Shown: one piece after another, positions 24,594 through 34,398 of the stretch
Layout of the letters: the number at the start of each line of letters is the position of its first letter
Numbering within the stretch: position 1 is the first letter of the stretch
Assembly: GCF_900198605.1 (NCBI RefSeq)
Contig: NZ_FZPJ01000018.1
Span: forward strand, 1 to 64,000
DNA length: 64,000 bases
DNA from: Helicobacter mesocricetorum
GTDB taxonomy: Bacteria; Campylobacterota; Campylobacteria; Campylobacterales; Helicobacteraceae
Direction: 5' to 3'
Program-made: the position numbers and the translations under genes
The notes under the pieces: model-generated
Databases searched by the model: none
The model's input: the letters and a program-made list of their open reading frames with translations, nothing else
What the model was told of the DNA's origin: nothing

Positions 24594-26330
24594 TTAGCAT
24601 TTAAGATTCATCGCAATAGGATCAATTTTGTATTGCCCCATTTCATTTCCTTTTGTATCCATTAAATGCACAGAACAAGCAATACAAGGATCAAAAGAGT
24701 GGATATGGCGGATAATCTCCAAAGGTTGCGTAATATCTTGAATCTTTGTCCCAATTAAAGAGTGTTCATAAGGACCCATTTGCTCTTTAGAATCTTTTGG
24801 TCCAGCATTCCAAGTGCTAGGAACAACACATTGATAATTAGATACAACCCCATTTTTGATTCTAATCCAATGGCTAAGTGTCCCTCTAGGAACATTACCA
24901 ATATAACGACCTTTATATTCTTTATTGTTATCAATCTTATACGGAGCGCAAGTGCTATGATCGCCAGTTTTTAGATTTTCAACCAAAGAATTAAAAGCTT
25001 CGATTCCATAATTTGCAGACAACTTACACTCTAATGCTCTAGCCGCTGTCCTACCGAGTGTAGAAAATAATGCTTCTACTGGCAAACCTGTATCCTTTAA
25101 AAATTGTGTGGCAATTTGAGTAATTCTAGGATTCTTGGCTGCTAACCCAACCACAATAGCGGCTAAAGGTCCTACTTCCATAGCATCTCCTTCATAGCGA
25201 GGAGATTTTATCCAGCTGTATTTTCCTTTAATATCTAATGCTTTTGTGTGAATGGGTGTGCCATCAGGACCAATAGTGTCAGCATCGACAAAACCTGTAT
25301 AATTAGCTTCTGTCTCGCCATCATAAGGATGAAGTGGTTGATTATTTTTATACCAAGAATGCGTGGCTTCTTCTGTAATTAACTCCTCATTTAAATCAAA
25401 AAGCTTTGAAATATCACCATTTCTGACAATACCTGTGCTATATAAAGTCTCTTTTCTATTAACAGGTATCTCCGCGTGACAGAGGAAATTCCTTACTCCA
25501 CAGCCTTTTAAAACACTTGGTTCATTTTTATACACTTCAGCTGCCATTACAATGTCTGCATAATAACCACGATTTACAAAATCCGCTACTTCCTTATATT
25601 TTGTTAGCCAATCTGCCAATCTTGTAGGATCTAAAATATCTACTACGCAAGTAACTCCACCAACTGTTAGGCTTTGAGGATGGGGTTGTTTAGCTCCAAA
25701 AATTGCCATAAGCTGGGCAGCGACCCTTTGAATCTCAAGGGCTTTAAGATAGTGTGAAAGAACGATAAGGTTTTGCTCTGGAGAGAACTTATAAGTCTTA
25801 TGCCCCCAATAAGCATTAGCAAAAGGTCCAAGCCCTTCTTTAGCACTTGCAAATTTCTTCACCCTCTCTTGTATTGCTTTTAGCTCATCTGCTCCTGTGC
25901 CAATAGGATTATCGACATATTTAAAAGCAAGTTCAGAAGCTTTTTTAGGATCTGCTTTAAGGGCTGAAGTAATATCACACCAATCAAGCCCATGTAGATG
26001 ATAAAAATGCACCAAATGATCGTGCAAGACTAAAGAAACATTCATCAAAGAACGAACCATTTCTGCATTAAAAGGAACTTGAATCCCTAAAGCATCTTCC
26101 ACTGCTGAAATCCCTGCTTTATAATGAGAAAATGTGCAAACCCCGCAAATTCTTTGCACCATAAATCCAACATCTCTAGGATCTCTATTTTTCACAATTA
26201 CTTCAATACCTCTCCACAAAGTAGAGCTAGAATACGCATCTGTAATCACATTATTATCATCAACAATCACTTCAATTCTTAAATGCCCTTCAATTCTAGT
26301 AATAGGATCAACGATAATTCTTTTTGACAT
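24594..26330 (-). CDS. hydB: [NiFe] uptake hydrogenase large subunit
   Basis: This periplasm-facing catalytic subunit has 578 residues. The N-terminal nickel motif RICGVCTFSH is at about residues 59-68 and the C-terminal one is DPCIACSVH. Processing by HydD would cut after this His and remove 23 residues (LMDTKGNE onward). That is somewhat longer than the usual 15 or so. The enzyme oxidises H2 to feed respiration. It has no signal of its own and travels with the Tat-bearing small subunit, encoded just upstream. Confidence 0.96.
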   Translation of the reverse strand: MSKRIIVDPITRIEGHLRIEVIVDDNNVITDAYSSSTLWRGIEVIVKNRDPRDVGFMVQRICGVCTFSHYKAGISAVEDALGIQVPFNAEMVRSLMNVSLVLHDHLVHFYHLHGLDWCDITSALKADPKKASELAFKYVDNPIGTGADELKAIQERVKKFASAKEGLGPFANAYWGHKTYKFSPEQNLIVLSHYLKALEIQRVAAQLMAIFGAKQPHPQSLTVGGVTCVVDILDPTRLADWLTKYKEVADFVNRGYYADIVMAAEVYKNEPSVLKGCGVRNFLCHAEIPVNRKETLYSTGIVRNGDISKLFDLNEELITEEATHSWYKNNQPLHPYDGETEANYTGFVDADTIGPDGTPIHTKALDIKGKYSWIKSPRYEGDAMEVGPLAAIVVGLAAKNPRITQIATQFLKDTGLPVEALFSTLGRTAARALECKLSANYGIEAFNSLVENLKTGDHSTCAPYKIDNNKEYKGRYIGNVPRGTLSHWIRIKNGVVSNYQCVVPSTWNAGPKDSKEQMGPYEHSLIGTKIQDITQPLEIIRHIHSFDPCIACSVHLMDTKGNEMGQYKIDPIAMNLKC

Positions 26331-26342
26331 AAGCCCCTCCTT

Positions 26343-27500
26343 TTATTGGTTATCTTTTTTGATATTTGACAATACAGCGTGAGCGGCTATACCAATTGCA
26401 GCAGCACCAAGCAAAGTAATCCCAATGTTATCAGCGGTTCTATCCGCTCCACCAAAAAATGGCGTATTATACAGCTTGTTAGCCATAGGCTCTTCAAAAG
26501 GACCCATATTATCCCAGAAATTTGGCTCACTACAGCCTATACAGCCATGCCCTGCTTGAATAGGCCAACTTGTATGAGAATTAAAACGCAATTTCGAACA
26601 ATTATTAAAAGTATAAGGTCCTTTGCAACCCATCTTATAGAGGCAGTAACTATCTTTTGCACCCTCATCACCAAAGGCTTGCACAAATTCTCCTGCATCA
26701 AAATGTCCTCTTCTCTCGCAAAGATCGTGGATTCTAAGTCCATAAGCCCATTTAGGACGATTAAAGGCATCCACGCTTGGTAGAGTTCCAAAAAGAATAA
26801 AATGTATCACATTTCCTACGATATTTTTTTCACTTGGTGGACAACCAGGAACATTAATTACGGGTTTATTGATAACCTCTGAAAGAGGTTTTGCGGCGGT
26901 TGGATTTGGATTAGCTGCTTGAATCCCACCAAAGCTAGAACAAGTCCCAATGGCAAAAATAGCTGCGGCATGCTCACTTGCTTCTATGGCATTTTGCCAA
27001 CCTGTTTTCCCGTGTGCGCCTATGGTTAAATATTGACCCTCTAATCCCGTAGGAATCCCACCTTCAACCATTAATACATAACGTCCTTTATACTTTTCAA
27101 TAGCAGATTCTAAATTATGTTCTGCTTGAAATCCTGAAGCTGCCATAAGTGTTTCGTGGTATTCTAAAGAGATATAATCAAAAATCAAACTATCAATGCC
27201 CGGACCATCACTCCTAAGCAAACTCTCGCTACAGCCTGTGCATTCCGCCATATGTAACCAAATAACGGGTAATCTATCCGCAACTTCTGCAGCTTTTGCT
27301 GTAAGAGGAACAAAGCTAGCAGGAAGCGAAAGCATAGTCGTCATTGCTCCTGCCCATTTCATAAAATCCCTTCTTGAGATTCCATTTTTTCTTAAAGCTT
27401 TAGTAATACTATCTCCCTTTTTGAGAGCAGGAATTTTACAAATCTCTTCCAATCGCTCTTGAGCCTTTTCAAGAAGAGCTTGTTCTCTTTGCATTTCCAT
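26343..27500 (-). CDS. hydA: [NiFe] uptake hydrogenase small subunit
   Basis: This iron-sulfur subunit has 385 residues. The Tat signal ISRRDFMKWAG at about residues 41-51 directs the folded complex to the periplasm. Cys residues of the proximal cluster are in AECTGCSES near 89-97, and further cluster ligands are in CKGPYTFNNC and GHGCIGCSEPNFWD near the C terminus. A C-terminal hydrophobic helix (ITLLGAAAIGIAAHAVL) anchors it in the membrane. The operon starts here with AAGGAG before ATG. The 128 bases up to mreC hold no gene and probably the promoter. Confidence 0.96.
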   Translation of the reverse strand: MEMQREQALLEKAQERLEEICKIPALKKGDSITKALRKNGISRRDFMKWAGAMTTMLSLPASFVPLTAKAAEVADRLPVIWLHMAECTGCSESLLRSDGPGIDSLIFDYISLEYHETLMAASGFQAEHNLESAIEKYKGRYVLMVEGGIPTGLEGQYLTIGAHGKTGWQNAIEASEHAAAIFAIGTCSSFGGIQAANPNPTAAKPLSEVINKPVINVPGCPPSEKNIVGNVIHFILFGTLPSVDAFNRPKWAYGLRIHDLCERRGHFDAGEFVQAFGDEGAKDSYCLYKMGCKGPYTFNNCSKLRFNSHTSWPIQAGHGCIGCSEPNFWDNMGPFEEPMANKLYNTPFFGGADRTADNIGITLLGAAAIGIAAHAVLSNIKKDNQ

Positions 27501-27628
27501 TATTATCTCCTTAATGCTATGAATTTTTTGGTAAAATTAAATTTATCCCTTTTATGCTTAAAAAATACTAAGTTATAAAAAATTATGATAATAACTTGGA
27601 GTTACAAAGGTCATATTTTCACTATTAG

Positions 27629-28423
27629 TTAGCGTTCATTCTCAATCTCTATGCCATCATTTTTAATATCTATAAGCCAATAAAACCGCACAACTTTATC
27701 TAAAGCAGGTTTAACAACTGCAATCTGATAACCGTGTCTATACTCTACGCTCTGCACTTCCCCTACTAAAATTTCGGGATAAAAAATATTATCATAGCCA
27801 CTTGTATAGACAATATCCCCTATTTGAACAGGAGGAAAAAGAGGAATATAATCCACAATAAAGCCTTTATTGGCATCATATTTTGCAATACCGGGTATTT
27901 TATTCTCACCAATTACCGTGCTATAACTGCATTTCTCATCACCATTTAAATAACCTATCAAGCGATGATTTTCAAATTTAGCAATTCCCGCCACAGAATT
28001 ATTATGTATAAGCCCAAATATAAGCTTATCATCAGGTCTCCTATCAAAATCAGATTGCAACCAAATCTTTACATAATTATTCATATCCACATACGAAATA
28101 TTACGAACAAGATGAATATTTGGCAATTCTAATGATAACTTTGAGGAAACTGATTCTAAAAGCTGTTTATGTTCTACATTTAAGGCATTAAAAAAATATT
28201 CGATCTGTTGTTTATCTCTTAATTCATTATTTAAATGCTTGATTTGTTCAGCCTGTCGAAAATGACGAGTAATGATATTAATAATATTATTGTTAATATT
28301 TAAGATTCCTATTTTAATAGCATTACCAAGGTATAAAACTTCTGAATGAATTTCTTTAGATACTTTTGTAGAAACAAAAAGTATAGTAGCAATAAATACA
28401 ATCCAAAGAAAAACTTTTTTCAT
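27629..28423 (-). CDS. mreC: Rod-shape determining protein MreC
   Basis: This 264-residue protein has one N-terminal membrane helix (residues about 3-21), a coiled coil (AEQIKHLNNELRDKQQIEYF) and a periplasmic beta domain. Its motifs include SVAGIAKFENHRLIGYL and the GDIVYTSGYDNIFYPEILVGEV block typical of MreC. It links the MreB filament to peptidoglycan synthases. It starts three bases after mreB and closes the fabZ-lpxA-clpX-mreB-mreC block. Confidence 0.92.
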   Translation of the reverse strand: MKKVFLWIVFIATILFVSTKVSKEIHSEVLYLGNAIKIGILNINNNIINIITRHFRQAEQIKHLNNELRDKQQIEYFFNALNVEHKQLLESVSSKLSLELPNIHLVRNISYVDMNNYVKIWLQSDFDRRPDDKLIFGLIHNNSVAGIAKFENHRLIGYLNGDEKCSYSTVIGENKIPGIAKYDANKGFIVDYIPLFPPVQIGDIVYTSGYDNIFYPEILVGEVQSVEYRHGYQIAVVKPALDKVVRFYWLIDIKNDGIEIENER

Positions 28424-28426
28424 TCA

Positions 28427-29461
28427 TTACTCATAGGATAATTGTTGAAGGACATCAATTTCCTCTAAAGCCTTTCCTGTTCCTTTTGCGACACATAATA
28501 ATGGCTCATCACCAACATAAACAGGCAATTTTACAATATCAGAAAGGTATTTATCCAAACCTCTAATCAAAGCTCCACCACCTGTTAAAACAATGCCATT
28601 TTCAACAATATCTCCAGCTAAATCTGGAGGCATTTGTTCTAGCACATCTTTTAGAGCATTAGAAATCTCTTTAAGAGGTTCCCTCATAGCTTCTCTTACA
28701 TCTTCACTCGTTAATTCTATAGTATTTAACAATCCACTTACTTGATCCCTTCCTTTTACTTGCATATTAAGAGGTTTATCAAGACTAATAGCTGAACCAA
28801 TCTGTATCTTTATCTCTTCTCCTGTCCTATCCCCAATAAGCAAACTATATTTACGACGCACATAATCCACAACAGCACCATCTAATTTATCTCCTGCTGT
28901 TCTTAGAGATTTTGAAATGACTAATCCACCAAGTGAGATAACACCAATTTCTGTCGTTCCTCCACCAATATCGACAACCAAGCTCCCTTTAGGCTCTTTT
29001 ACGGGTAATCCCGCTCCAATAGCAGCTGCCATAGGCTCTTCTATTAAAAACACTTCCCTAGCCCCTGCACTAATAGCCGATTCTCTTACAGCTTTTCTCT
29101 CAACACCGGTTAGACCATAAGGCACACACACGATGATTCTAGGACGCATAAGAGCCTTTCTCTTATGGGCTTTTTCGATAAAATAACGAAGCATCTTTTC
29201 TGTCATATCAAAATCTGCAATCACGCCATCTTTCATAGGGCGAACTGCTAGAATGCTCCCTGGTGTTTTGCCAACCATCTCCTTAGCCTCATGCCCAACT
29301 GCTAAAACTTTATTTTTACCATAACGATCATTTTGCACAGCTACCACAGAAGGTTCATTAATAATAACGCCTTGACCTTTAATAAGCACAATGGTATTTG
29401 CTGTCCCAAGATCTATAGAAATATCGTGCGAAAACCAACCAATTATTTTATCTATCAACAT
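28427..29461 (-). CDS. mreB: Cell-shape actin homologue MreB
   Basis: This cytoplasmic ATPase of 344 residues polymerises under the membrane and guides elongation of the cell wall. The phosphate-1 motif IDLGTANTIV is at about residues 16-25, phosphate-2 VVDIGGGTTEIGVI near 167 and adenosine motif VLTGGGALIRGL near 296. The length is normal for the family. It lies between clpX and mreC. Confidence 0.97.
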   Translation of the reverse strand: MLIDKIIGWFSHDISIDLGTANTIVLIKGQGVIINEPSVVAVQNDRYGKNKVLAVGHEAKEMVGKTPGSILAVRPMKDGVIADFDMTEKMLRYFIEKAHKRKALMRPRIIVCVPYGLTGVERKAVRESAISAGAREVFLIEEPMAAAIGAGLPVKEPKGSLVVDIGGGTTEIGVISLGGLVISKSLRTAGDKLDGAVVDYVRRKYSLLIGDRTGEEIKIQIGSAISLDKPLNMQVKGRDQVSGLLNTIELTSEDVREAMREPLKEISNALKDVLEQMPPDLAGDIVENGIVLTGGGALIRGLDKYLSDIVKLPVYVGDEPLLCVAKGTGKALEEIDVLQQLSYE

Positions 29462-29483
29462 ATTCTCTCTCTTTTAAATAAAT

Positions 29484-30734
29484 TTAAGCACTTTTTTTAT
29501 TTGTTTTTTTGTGTTTAATCAATATAGGTTTTGCTGTCTTTAAGATTACCTCTTTGGTAATTACTACCTCATATTCTTTTAATTCAGGTAATTCATACAT
29601 AATATCAAGCATCACATCTTCCATAATAGCACGCAAACCTCTAGCACCTGTTTTACGCTCTATTGCAAGATTAGCAATTTCTTCTAAAGATTCTGGCTTA
29701 AAAGTTAATTGAACATCATCTAAAGCAAAAAGTTTTTGGTATTGCTTCACTAAAGCATTTTTTGGTTTTTGCAAAATATTTATCATTGCTTCCTTGTCAA
29801 TGTCTTGCAAAGTAGCTACCATATGTAAGCGACCAATAAGTTCAGGAATCAATCCAAAACTTACTAAATCATCAGGCTCTACATATTCTAAGATATTTCC
29901 ATTTTGTTGTGTAAAGTTTGCGTGATTATTAAACCCTAAGGTATTACCACCTCTTCTTTTTTCTATAATATCTTTTAATCCATCAAAAGCGCCTGCGCAA
30001 ATAAACAAAATATCTCTTGTATCAATTTGGATAAAATCTTGATTTGGGTGTTTCCTACCACCTTTGGGAGGAACATTCACAACGCTTCCTTCAATGATTT
30101 TTAAAAGGGCTTGTTGCACTCCCTCACCAGAGACATCGCGCGTAATGGAGCGGTTTTCAGAAAGACGCGAGATTTTGTCAATCTCATCAATAAAAACAAT
30201 CCCTTTTTGTGCCTTTTTTACATCTCCATTAGCTTCTTGAAGCAATCTTGTTAAGATATTTTCAACATCCTCCCCGACATATCCTGCCTCTGTTAGACTT
30301 GTCGCATCACAAATTGCAATAGGGATGTTAAGAAATCTTGCTAAAGTCTGCGCCATCAAAGTTTTACCACTCCCTGTTGGACCAATTAACAAAATATTAG
30401 ACTTAGCAATCTCTGTATCATCATCTTTAATATCCTGCATAACCCTTTTATAATGATTATAAACCGCAACACTAAAGACTTTTTTGGCTTTTTCTTGCCC
30501 AATTACATATTCATCTAAAATATTTTTTAACTCTTTTGGGGGAAGTAAAGCCGTAATTTCTTCAAACTCCTTTACTTTTTCAGCATCTTGATAAGGATTA
30601 AAATCACTTTCGCCAAAGAGTATTTTATAAGAAGCAATTACACAATTTTTACAAATGCAAACATTATTACCTGAAATAACAGGATTCTTATGCGTCTCCT
30701 CAGATTTACAAAAATCACAAATTCTTTCACTCAT
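29484..30734 (-). CDS. clpX: ATP-dependent Clp protease, ATP-binding subunit ClpX
   Basis: This hexameric unfoldase of 416 residues feeds ClpP. The N-terminal zinc domain has CDFC at about 6-9 and CICKNC near 27-32. Walker A is [15 protein letters not shown] near 114-128, Walker [11 protein letters not shown] near 178 and sensor 2 [10 protein letters not shown] near 374. The pore and IGF-type loops seem normal by eye. It overlaps lpxA by eight bases, as in an operon. Confidence 0.97.
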   Translation of the reverse strand: MSERICDFCKSEETHKNPVISGNNVCICKNCVIASYKILFGESDFNPYQDAEKVKEFEEITALLPPKELKNILDEYVIGQEKAKKVFSVAVYNHYKRVMQDIKDDDTEIAKSNILLIGPTGSGKTLMAQTLARFLNIPIAICDATSLTEAGYVGEDVENILTRLLQEANGDVKKAQKGIVFIDEIDKISRLSENRSITRDVSGEGVQQALLKIIEGSVVNVPPKGGRKHPNQDFIQIDTRDILFICAGAFDGLKDIIEKRRGGNTLGFNNHANFTQQNGNILEYVEPDDLVSFGLIPELIGRLHMVATLQDIDKEAMINILQKPKNALVKQYQKLFALDDVQLTFKPESLEEIANLAIERKTGARGLRAIMEDVMLDIMYELPELKEYEVVITKEVILKTAKPILIKHKKTNKKSA

Positions 30735-31530
30735 AACTTTTCCTTATAAAAGGGATTCCCCTTGTAGATTGGATAATAAACTCACACATTTTTACACTAT
30801 TTTCATCACTCTCTTCTGCTAAAATTGTCTTAGCAATCTCTTTGATAGGATCATTGCCAAAAAACAAACGTTTATAAGTGTTATGAATCCTATCTACTTG
30901 ATGATGTTCAAAGTTTTTCCTTAAGCGGTGCAAATTTAATCCTCGAATCACTGCGCGATTCCCCTCTGCTAGACAAAAAGGTGGAATGTCTTGAGAGAGC
31001 GCACTTGCCCCAGCTACCATCGCATAATCTCCAATCTTACAAAATTGATGAATAGGGGTTAATCCGCCAATATTAATGTGATTCCCCATAACAATATGCC
31101 CCCCTAAGGTAACACCATTTGCCAAAATACAAGAATCTCCAATAATACAATCGTGAGCAATATGCACATAAGCCATCAAAAGATTATTGCTCCCAATAAT
31201 CGTTTGACTTCCTCCGCCCTCTGTTCCCGGATTGATCATCGTAAATTCACGAATCTTATTATTATCGCCAAAAATAAGCGCATTAGGCTCATTGTGGTAT
31301 TTAAGATCTTGAGGTTTTGTCCCTAAAACTGCACAAGGAAAAACCTCATTATTTTTCCCTAAAGTAGTATTTCCTACTATGGTTACTTGGTTGTAGATTT
31401 TTGTATAATCACCTATTTTTACTTCTTTTCCTATCACGCAATAAGGTCCTATCTCCACCCCCTCTCCTATAATAGCACCCTCTTCTATAACCGCACTTGG
31501 AGAAATAATAGCAGTTTTTGCTATGCTCAT
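30727..31530 (-). CDS. lpxA: UDP-N-acetylglucosamine acyltransferase
   Basis: This 267-residue trimeric left-handed beta-helix enzyme carries out the first step of lipid A synthesis, moving a hydroxyacyl chain from ACP to UDP-GlcNAc. Hexapeptide repeats run through residues 1-190 ([31 protein letters not shown]). The catalytic His lies in YVHIAHDC near residue 125. The start overlaps the fabZ stop by four bases. FabZ makes the fatty acid side of the same branch point. Confidence 0.96.
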   Translation of the reverse strand: MSIAKTAIISPSAVIEEGAIIGEGVEIGPYCVIGKEVKIGDYTKIYNQVTIVGNTTLGKNNEVFPCAVLGTKPQDLKYHNEPNALIFGDNNKIREFTMINPGTEGGGSQTIIGSNNLLMAYVHIAHDCIIGDSCILANGVTLGGHIVMGNHINIGGLTPIHQFCKIGDYAMVAGASALSQDIPPFCLAEGNRAVIRGLNLHRLRKNFEHHQVDRIHNTYKRLFFGNDPIKEIAKTILAEESDENSVKMCEFIIQSTRGIPFIRKSYE

Positions 31531-32009
31531 TTATTTTTTCCTTGTGATTGGGATTCTTGATTCTTATCTACAATCATTGCTTTAAGCTCTGCTTCTGCGA
31601 CCAATTTATCCTCCACATAAGCATAACCTTGCAAAACCCAAATCCCACCCTTTTGCTTCACGACCTCAAGCTTATAAACAAGTTTATCGCCAGGGCTTAC
31701 GGGATTTCTAAATTTTGCTTTATCGATACTCATAAAATAAACAATTTTATCGCCTCTATTATTAGAATCCTCACCAAACATACTCACAAAAGCCAAAACA
31801 CCCCCAGCTTGTGCCATACCTTCGATAATATAAACCCCCGGATAAATGGGTTGAATGGGAAAATGTCCATTAAAAACCTCTTCATTGATAGTTATATTTT
31901 TATAAGCTTCAATGCTCTTATTGGGCGTTAATGCAATGATTCTATCAACTAATAACAACGGATAGCGATGAGGCAGAATCTCTTTAATTTTTTGCACATC
32001 ATAAAGCAT
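31527..32009 (-). CDS. fabZ: (3R)-hydroxyacyl-ACP dehydratase FabZ
   Basis: This hot-dog fold enzyme of 160 residues dehydrates hydroxyacyl-ACP in fatty acid elongation. The conserved [17 protein letters not shown] is at about residues 8-24. The catalytic His is in [13 protein letters not shown] near residue 49 and the Glu in [10 protein letters not shown] near 63. The C terminus is lysine-rich and slightly extended. It is encoded together with lpxA, as in many Gram-negatives. Confidence 0.95.
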   Translation of the reverse strand: MLYDVQKIKEILPHRYPLLLVDRIIALTPNKSIEAYKNITINEEVFNGHFPIQPIYPGVYIIEGMAQAGGVLAFVSMFGEDSNNRGDKIVYFMSIDKAKFRNPVSPGDKLVYKLEVVKQKGGIWVLQGYAYVEDKLVAEAELKAMIVDKNQESQSQGKNK

Positions 32010-32053
32010 TCTTTAAAATCCTTAATAAAAAATAAAGTGATATTATATCCATA

Positions 32054-33433
32054 TTATAAAGCCATTTTTCCGGGGTTTAAAATATTATTAGGATCAAAGG
32101 CTTTTTTGATAGCTCGGAATAAATTCATCTCCTCTTGACTAAAAGCTAGATTCATAAAAGGAGCCTTTGAAAGCCCAATCCCGTGCTCTCCGCTTAAAGT
32201 CCCACCAAGCTCAACTGTAATCTTAAAAATCTCCTCAATCGCCTCGTATCCCTTTTTTAACTCTTCTTCTTTACTGCCATCAACCATTACATTAGTATGC
32301 ACATTGCCATCCCCTGTATGTCCAAAACAAGGAATCACGACATCATATTTTTTAGAAACTTCAGAAATCCTCTCCAAAAGTTCTGGAAGTTTAGAGCGAG
32401 GGACTGTGATATCTTCATTGAGTTTTTTGCTCCCATAAATGGTTATGCTAGGGCTTGCGTTTTTTCGTGCAAACCAAAGATTTGCAGCCTCTTCTTGATT
32501 GCTAGAGACAATAAACTCACTCGCACCATTTTCATAAAATTTCTCTTGCACCTTTTGGATTTGATAAGCAATCTCCTCTTCTAAATTACCATCCACTTCG
32601 GTAATCAAAATCGCTCCAGCTTCCTTTGGCAAACCCTTGTGAAACTTTTCCTCAACAGCACGAATGGTTAGATTATCCAAAAACTCCATAGCCACAGGCG
32701 TAACACCACTTGCCATAGTTTTATACACCGCATTCATCGCAGATTGAATACTTGGAAATACGCCCATAGCACTTTTGGTATATTTTGGCTTACTAAGGAG
32801 CTTTAAAGTAATCTCTGTAATCACTCCTAAAGTCCCTTCACTAGCAATCAAAATCCCAGCGATATTATACCCAGCGACATCCTTGATAGTCTTTTTACCT
32901 GCTCTTATAATATCCCCATTAGGCAAAACTGCGCGTAAAGCCATCACAAAATCCTTTGTGATTCCATATTTTGCCGCTCTCATACCTCCAGCATTTTCGC
33001 TAACATTACCCCCCAAAGTAGAATAATGCTCACTTGCAGGATCGGGTGGATAAAAAAGCCCCACTGCTTCTACCGCCTTTTGAAGCTGCATATTAACAAC
33101 GCCGGGTTGAACCCTTGCTACCATATTTTCCATATCAATCTCTAGGATTTGATTCATATGTTTTTCTAAAGCCAAAACAACCCCACCATTAACCGCCAAA
33201 GCCCCTCCTGTAAATCCACTTCCAGCTCCTCTTGGCACAATGGGTATCTTATGGGTGTTGCAATATTGCAAGATTCTACTTACCTCTTCTTCATTATGGG
33301 GAAACACGACACATTCGGGATATTTTCTCTCTTTGGTTGCATCATAGCAATAAGCACTTAAATGCGCTTTATCTTCAAAGCAATCCTCTTCTCCAACAAT
33401 AACTCTTAAGTCTTTAATCTGCCCTTGTGTCAT
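32054..33433 (-). CDS. glcD: FAD-linked oxidase, GlcD/lactate dehydrogenase-like
   Basis: This flavoprotein of 459 residues oxidises glycolate, D-lactate or a similar 2-hydroxy acid. The FAD-binding PP-loop is PIVPRGAGSGFTGGALA near 59-75. A second flavin segment is STLGGNVSENAGGMRAAKYG near 142-161. The C terminus has FGHTGDGNVHTNV and GTLSGEHGIGLSK, typical of the VAO/GlcD family metal and substrate sites. No partner iron-sulfur subunit lies next to it. The downstream-to-upstream pairing with a pgbA-like gene matches H. pylori HP0509/HP0508. Confidence 0.9.
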   Translation of the reverse strand: MTQGQIKDLRVIVGEEDCFEDKAHLSAYCYDATKERKYPECVVFPHNEEEVSRILQYCNTHKIPIVPRGAGSGFTGGALAVNGGVVLALEKHMNQILEIDMENMVARVQPGVVNMQLQKAVEAVGLFYPPDPASEHYSTLGGNVSENAGGMRAAKYGITKDFVMALRAVLPNGDIIRAGKKTIKDVAGYNIAGILIASEGTLGVITEITLKLLSKPKYTKSAMGVFPSIQSAMNAVYKTMASGVTPVAMEFLDNLTIRAVEEKFHKGLPKEAGAILITEVDGNLEEEIAYQIQKVQEKFYENGASEFIVSSNQEEAANLWFARKNASPSITIYGSKKLNEDITVPRSKLPELLERISEVSKKYDVVIPCFGHTGDGNVHTNVMVDGSKEEELKKGYEAIEEIFKITVELGGTLSGEHGIGLSKAPFMNLAFSQEEMNLFRAIKKAFDPNNILNPGKMAL

Positions 33434-33441
33434 TTTTAGCC

Positions 33442-34257
33442 TTAAAAGATACTTTTAATACTTTGGGTAAAATAATTAGCAATGCGTCCAAAAAAAGTTG
33501 CATCCTCATCTCTAATCTCACCCTTTAAAAGTGCTTCAAAATACACATAATAATCTTGCGTTTTTACATCATTAATGATGTAAGAAAACCAGCTTTGATT
33601 AGCATTTCCAATGCGTGAATAAAAGGGAAGCATTCTCTCTTCAATAGATGCTCTTCCAGTAATATAATCTTTCTTTAACACGCTAAAAGTTTGGCAGTCT
33701 AAAACCTGCCCTTCATTAAGATTAACCAAATAAATTACACCTGTGGCATATTGCAAACATACTTGTCTAAAATCTGCTTTAACAGGTGCAGTATGCCCAA
33801 CATCCATTAAATAGGCAGCAAACAAATCAGGATGAAGCCAAGTTACATCTGGATAGGCTGCTTTAATCTTTTCATAAATTTCTTGAGTTGGAGCAATTAA
33901 AAATGCCCTATCATTGAAAGCCCTAAAAATCACTTCATCACCATTTTTAGGGGTTAAAAAGGGTATAGGAAATGCCTTTTGCTCAAAACCCTTAAAAGAT
34001 TCAAAAGCAATTTTTGCCTTATTATCTTTAATTTCTATAACGGCAGCTTTAGCTACAATTCCGGAACGATCCTTACTAAGCCAACGAATAATCTCCCCAC
34101 TCTCTCCTACTTTTAAATCAAGCGCTGGAACATAGGCATAATGTTGAGAATCTTCGTCCATTTCAACAATTGGGACAATGAGTTTATTACCAAAAGGGGA
34201 AGCAAAAGCAAAAATATTAAAAAATAGAGAGATTATTAAAAATCTAAAATATCTCAT
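33442..34257 (-). CDS. Exported protein with PgbA-like N-terminal domain
   Basis: This protein of 271 residues has a signal peptide of about 18 residues (hydrophobic FLIISLFFNIFAFA). The body resembles the N-terminal domain of PgbA, a plasminogen-binding surface protein of H. pylori, and it stands next to glcD as pgbA does there. It is much shorter than H. pylori PgbA, which is about 450 residues. It ends in QSIKSIF rather than lysine, so plasminogen binding through a C-terminal lysine is not supported. Its real job is unknown; a surface or periplasmic location is likely. Confidence 0.72.
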   Translation of the reverse strand: MRYFRFLIISLFFNIFAFASPFGNKLIVPIVEMDEDSQHYAYVPALDLKVGESGEIIRWLSKDRSGIVAKAAVIEIKDNKAKIAFESFKGFEQKAFPIPFLTPKNGDEVIFRAFNDRAFLIAPTQEIYEKIKAAYPDVTWLHPDLFAAYLMDVGHTAPVKADFRQVCLQYATGVIYLVNLNEGQVLDCQTFSVLKKDYITGRASIEERMLPFYSRIGNANQSWFSYIINDVKTQDYYVYFEALLKGEIRDEDATFFGRIANYFTQSIKSIF

Positions 34258-34398
34258 AGGTTAAGCCCCAAATATTAGAATCTTTAGTGTTTTTATTATA
34301 ATAAATTTTTTCTTTAAAGAATGTAAATTTTACGAATATGCACAATAAAACAAAACAAATATTCTAATAAACCAAAACCTAATATAAGCCCTTAATTG

